Below, one piece after another: positions 41,582 to 41,974 of a DNA stretch of 41,974 bases (position 1 is the stretch's first letter; each line of letters opens with the position of its first letter). The stretch lies in contig JAFGTF010000022.1 of assembly GCA_016934265.1 (NCBI GenBank), positions 73,172 to 115,145 of the forward strand, written 5' to 3'. Origin of the DNA: Spirochaetota bacterium. GTDB taxonomy: Bacteria; Spirochaetota; B62-G9; DRHN01. A program made the translations under genes and the position numbers. The notes beneath the pieces are model-generated. The model was given only the letters and a program-made list of their open reading frames with translations, did not search any database and was not told where the DNA came from.

Positions 41582-41974
41582 TAAAGGTTTTATTTGCAAT
41601 CAGTATATGGCTTCCCGAAAGATGTCGATCGTATCAACATATCGGGATAATATATCGATGAAACCGGTTTTTGTCGACATATTGAAGACGGGAAAGCGGG
41701 TTTTTTCACGAGCGGTTTCCAGCCTGCTCCCGGTATGGCAAGGCGATGGCGGCGTTCGAACTCGTCATGGCCGCGGGTTCTGATACCAGTACGGGTTTCT
41801 TAATTTCCGAAGCAATCCGCTTTTTCCTGAAACAAGACAACTTGGAAATATTTACCTTTCTTATCAATAATCCCGGATAGTTGATAGTTATTCTAAAATT
41901 TATTTTCTCCGTGGTATTATCGTGGCTTCGTAGAGTATAAAAAATCAACTTGACGTTTTTATGTATATTATATA
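41582..41974. other. Gene-poor AT-rich tail of the window
   Basis: No gene can be supported. A frame ending at 41880 (TAG) encodes the plausible-looking segment TGFLISEAIRFFLKQDNLEI and on to a stop, but it has no convincing start, so it could be the remnant of a lost gene. An 80-codon frame on the complement (41706-41948) also lacks support. A CGAAGCAATCCGC at 41809 resembles the core of the dispersed repeat seen elsewhere. Confidence 0.4.

Noticed and set aside
41706-41948. Minus-strand 80-codon frame at the right end
   Set aside because: No ribosome site or motif is visible, and the opposite strand looks at least as coding-like.

Overview
The window is about 42 kb of a fairly GC-rich chromosome, most likely from an anaerobic spirochaete. 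The evidence for this is a 1101-residue membrane-anchored coiled-coil protein of the spirochaete 'SpiroCoCo' type, a TGS/ThrRS-like nucleoside kinase of the kind found in Treponema and Thermotoga, a one-chain pyruvate:ferredoxin oxidoreductase, and lipoproteins with relaxed lipoboxes. I see no rRNA, tRNA or CRISPR array. Species cannot be named from this sequence alone.

Layout. 1-4000: a 3'-truncated 2-hydroxyacid dehydrogenase, a secreted or anchored Snase-type nuclease, a nucleoside kinase and a polytopic membrane protein. 4143-6697: an aromatic amino acid operon (type I-beta DAHP synthase plus prephenate dehydrogenase) preceded by a complete attenuator: a promoter, a 21-codon leader peptide with Trp and three consecutive Tyr codons, and an intrinsic terminator. 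6783-9185: an NlpC/P60 lipoprotein, a J-domain protein and a HAD phosphatase. 9295-16301: a signalling cluster with a TPR protein, a very large membrane sensor phosphatase (extracytoplasmic propeller, HAMP, SpoIIE-type PP2C), a STAS anti-anti-sigma-like protein and an RsbW-like kinase. An array of four 84-85 bp hairpin repeats lies between the phosphatase and STAS genes.

16420-16713 is a MITE-like element with 27-bp terminal inverted repeats, directly upstream of the pyruvate:ferredoxin oxidoreductase gene (16783-20355). The SpiroCoCo protein follows, then thioredoxin reductase with a strong promoter abutted by three 15-bp repeats, a degenerate GT-A (DUF2064-like) protein, a PPP-family phosphatase, an archaeal-type aspartyl-tRNA synthetase, a T4-Pnk-like P-loop kinase, an orphan OppA-like lipoprotein and a probable outer-membrane protein. 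33044-38330 holds a hybrid histidine kinase and two envelope lipoproteins (FlgT-like and LPP20-like). An HD hydrolase and cysteinyl-tRNA synthetase follow. The right end (40.5-41.6 kb) is more AT-rich and carries a HEPN/MNT toxin-antitoxin pair with a palindromic operator over its -10 box.

Most genes are housekeeping or envelope/signalling genes in short operons with overlapping starts and stops (4515/5561, 9295/11469, 40570/41135). The most noteworthy non-coding structures are the Tyr-codon attenuator, the hairpin repeat array and the MITE-like element; the last two share a short sequence at their ends. All calls rest on reading the sequence and on recalled family knowledge; no database search was run.
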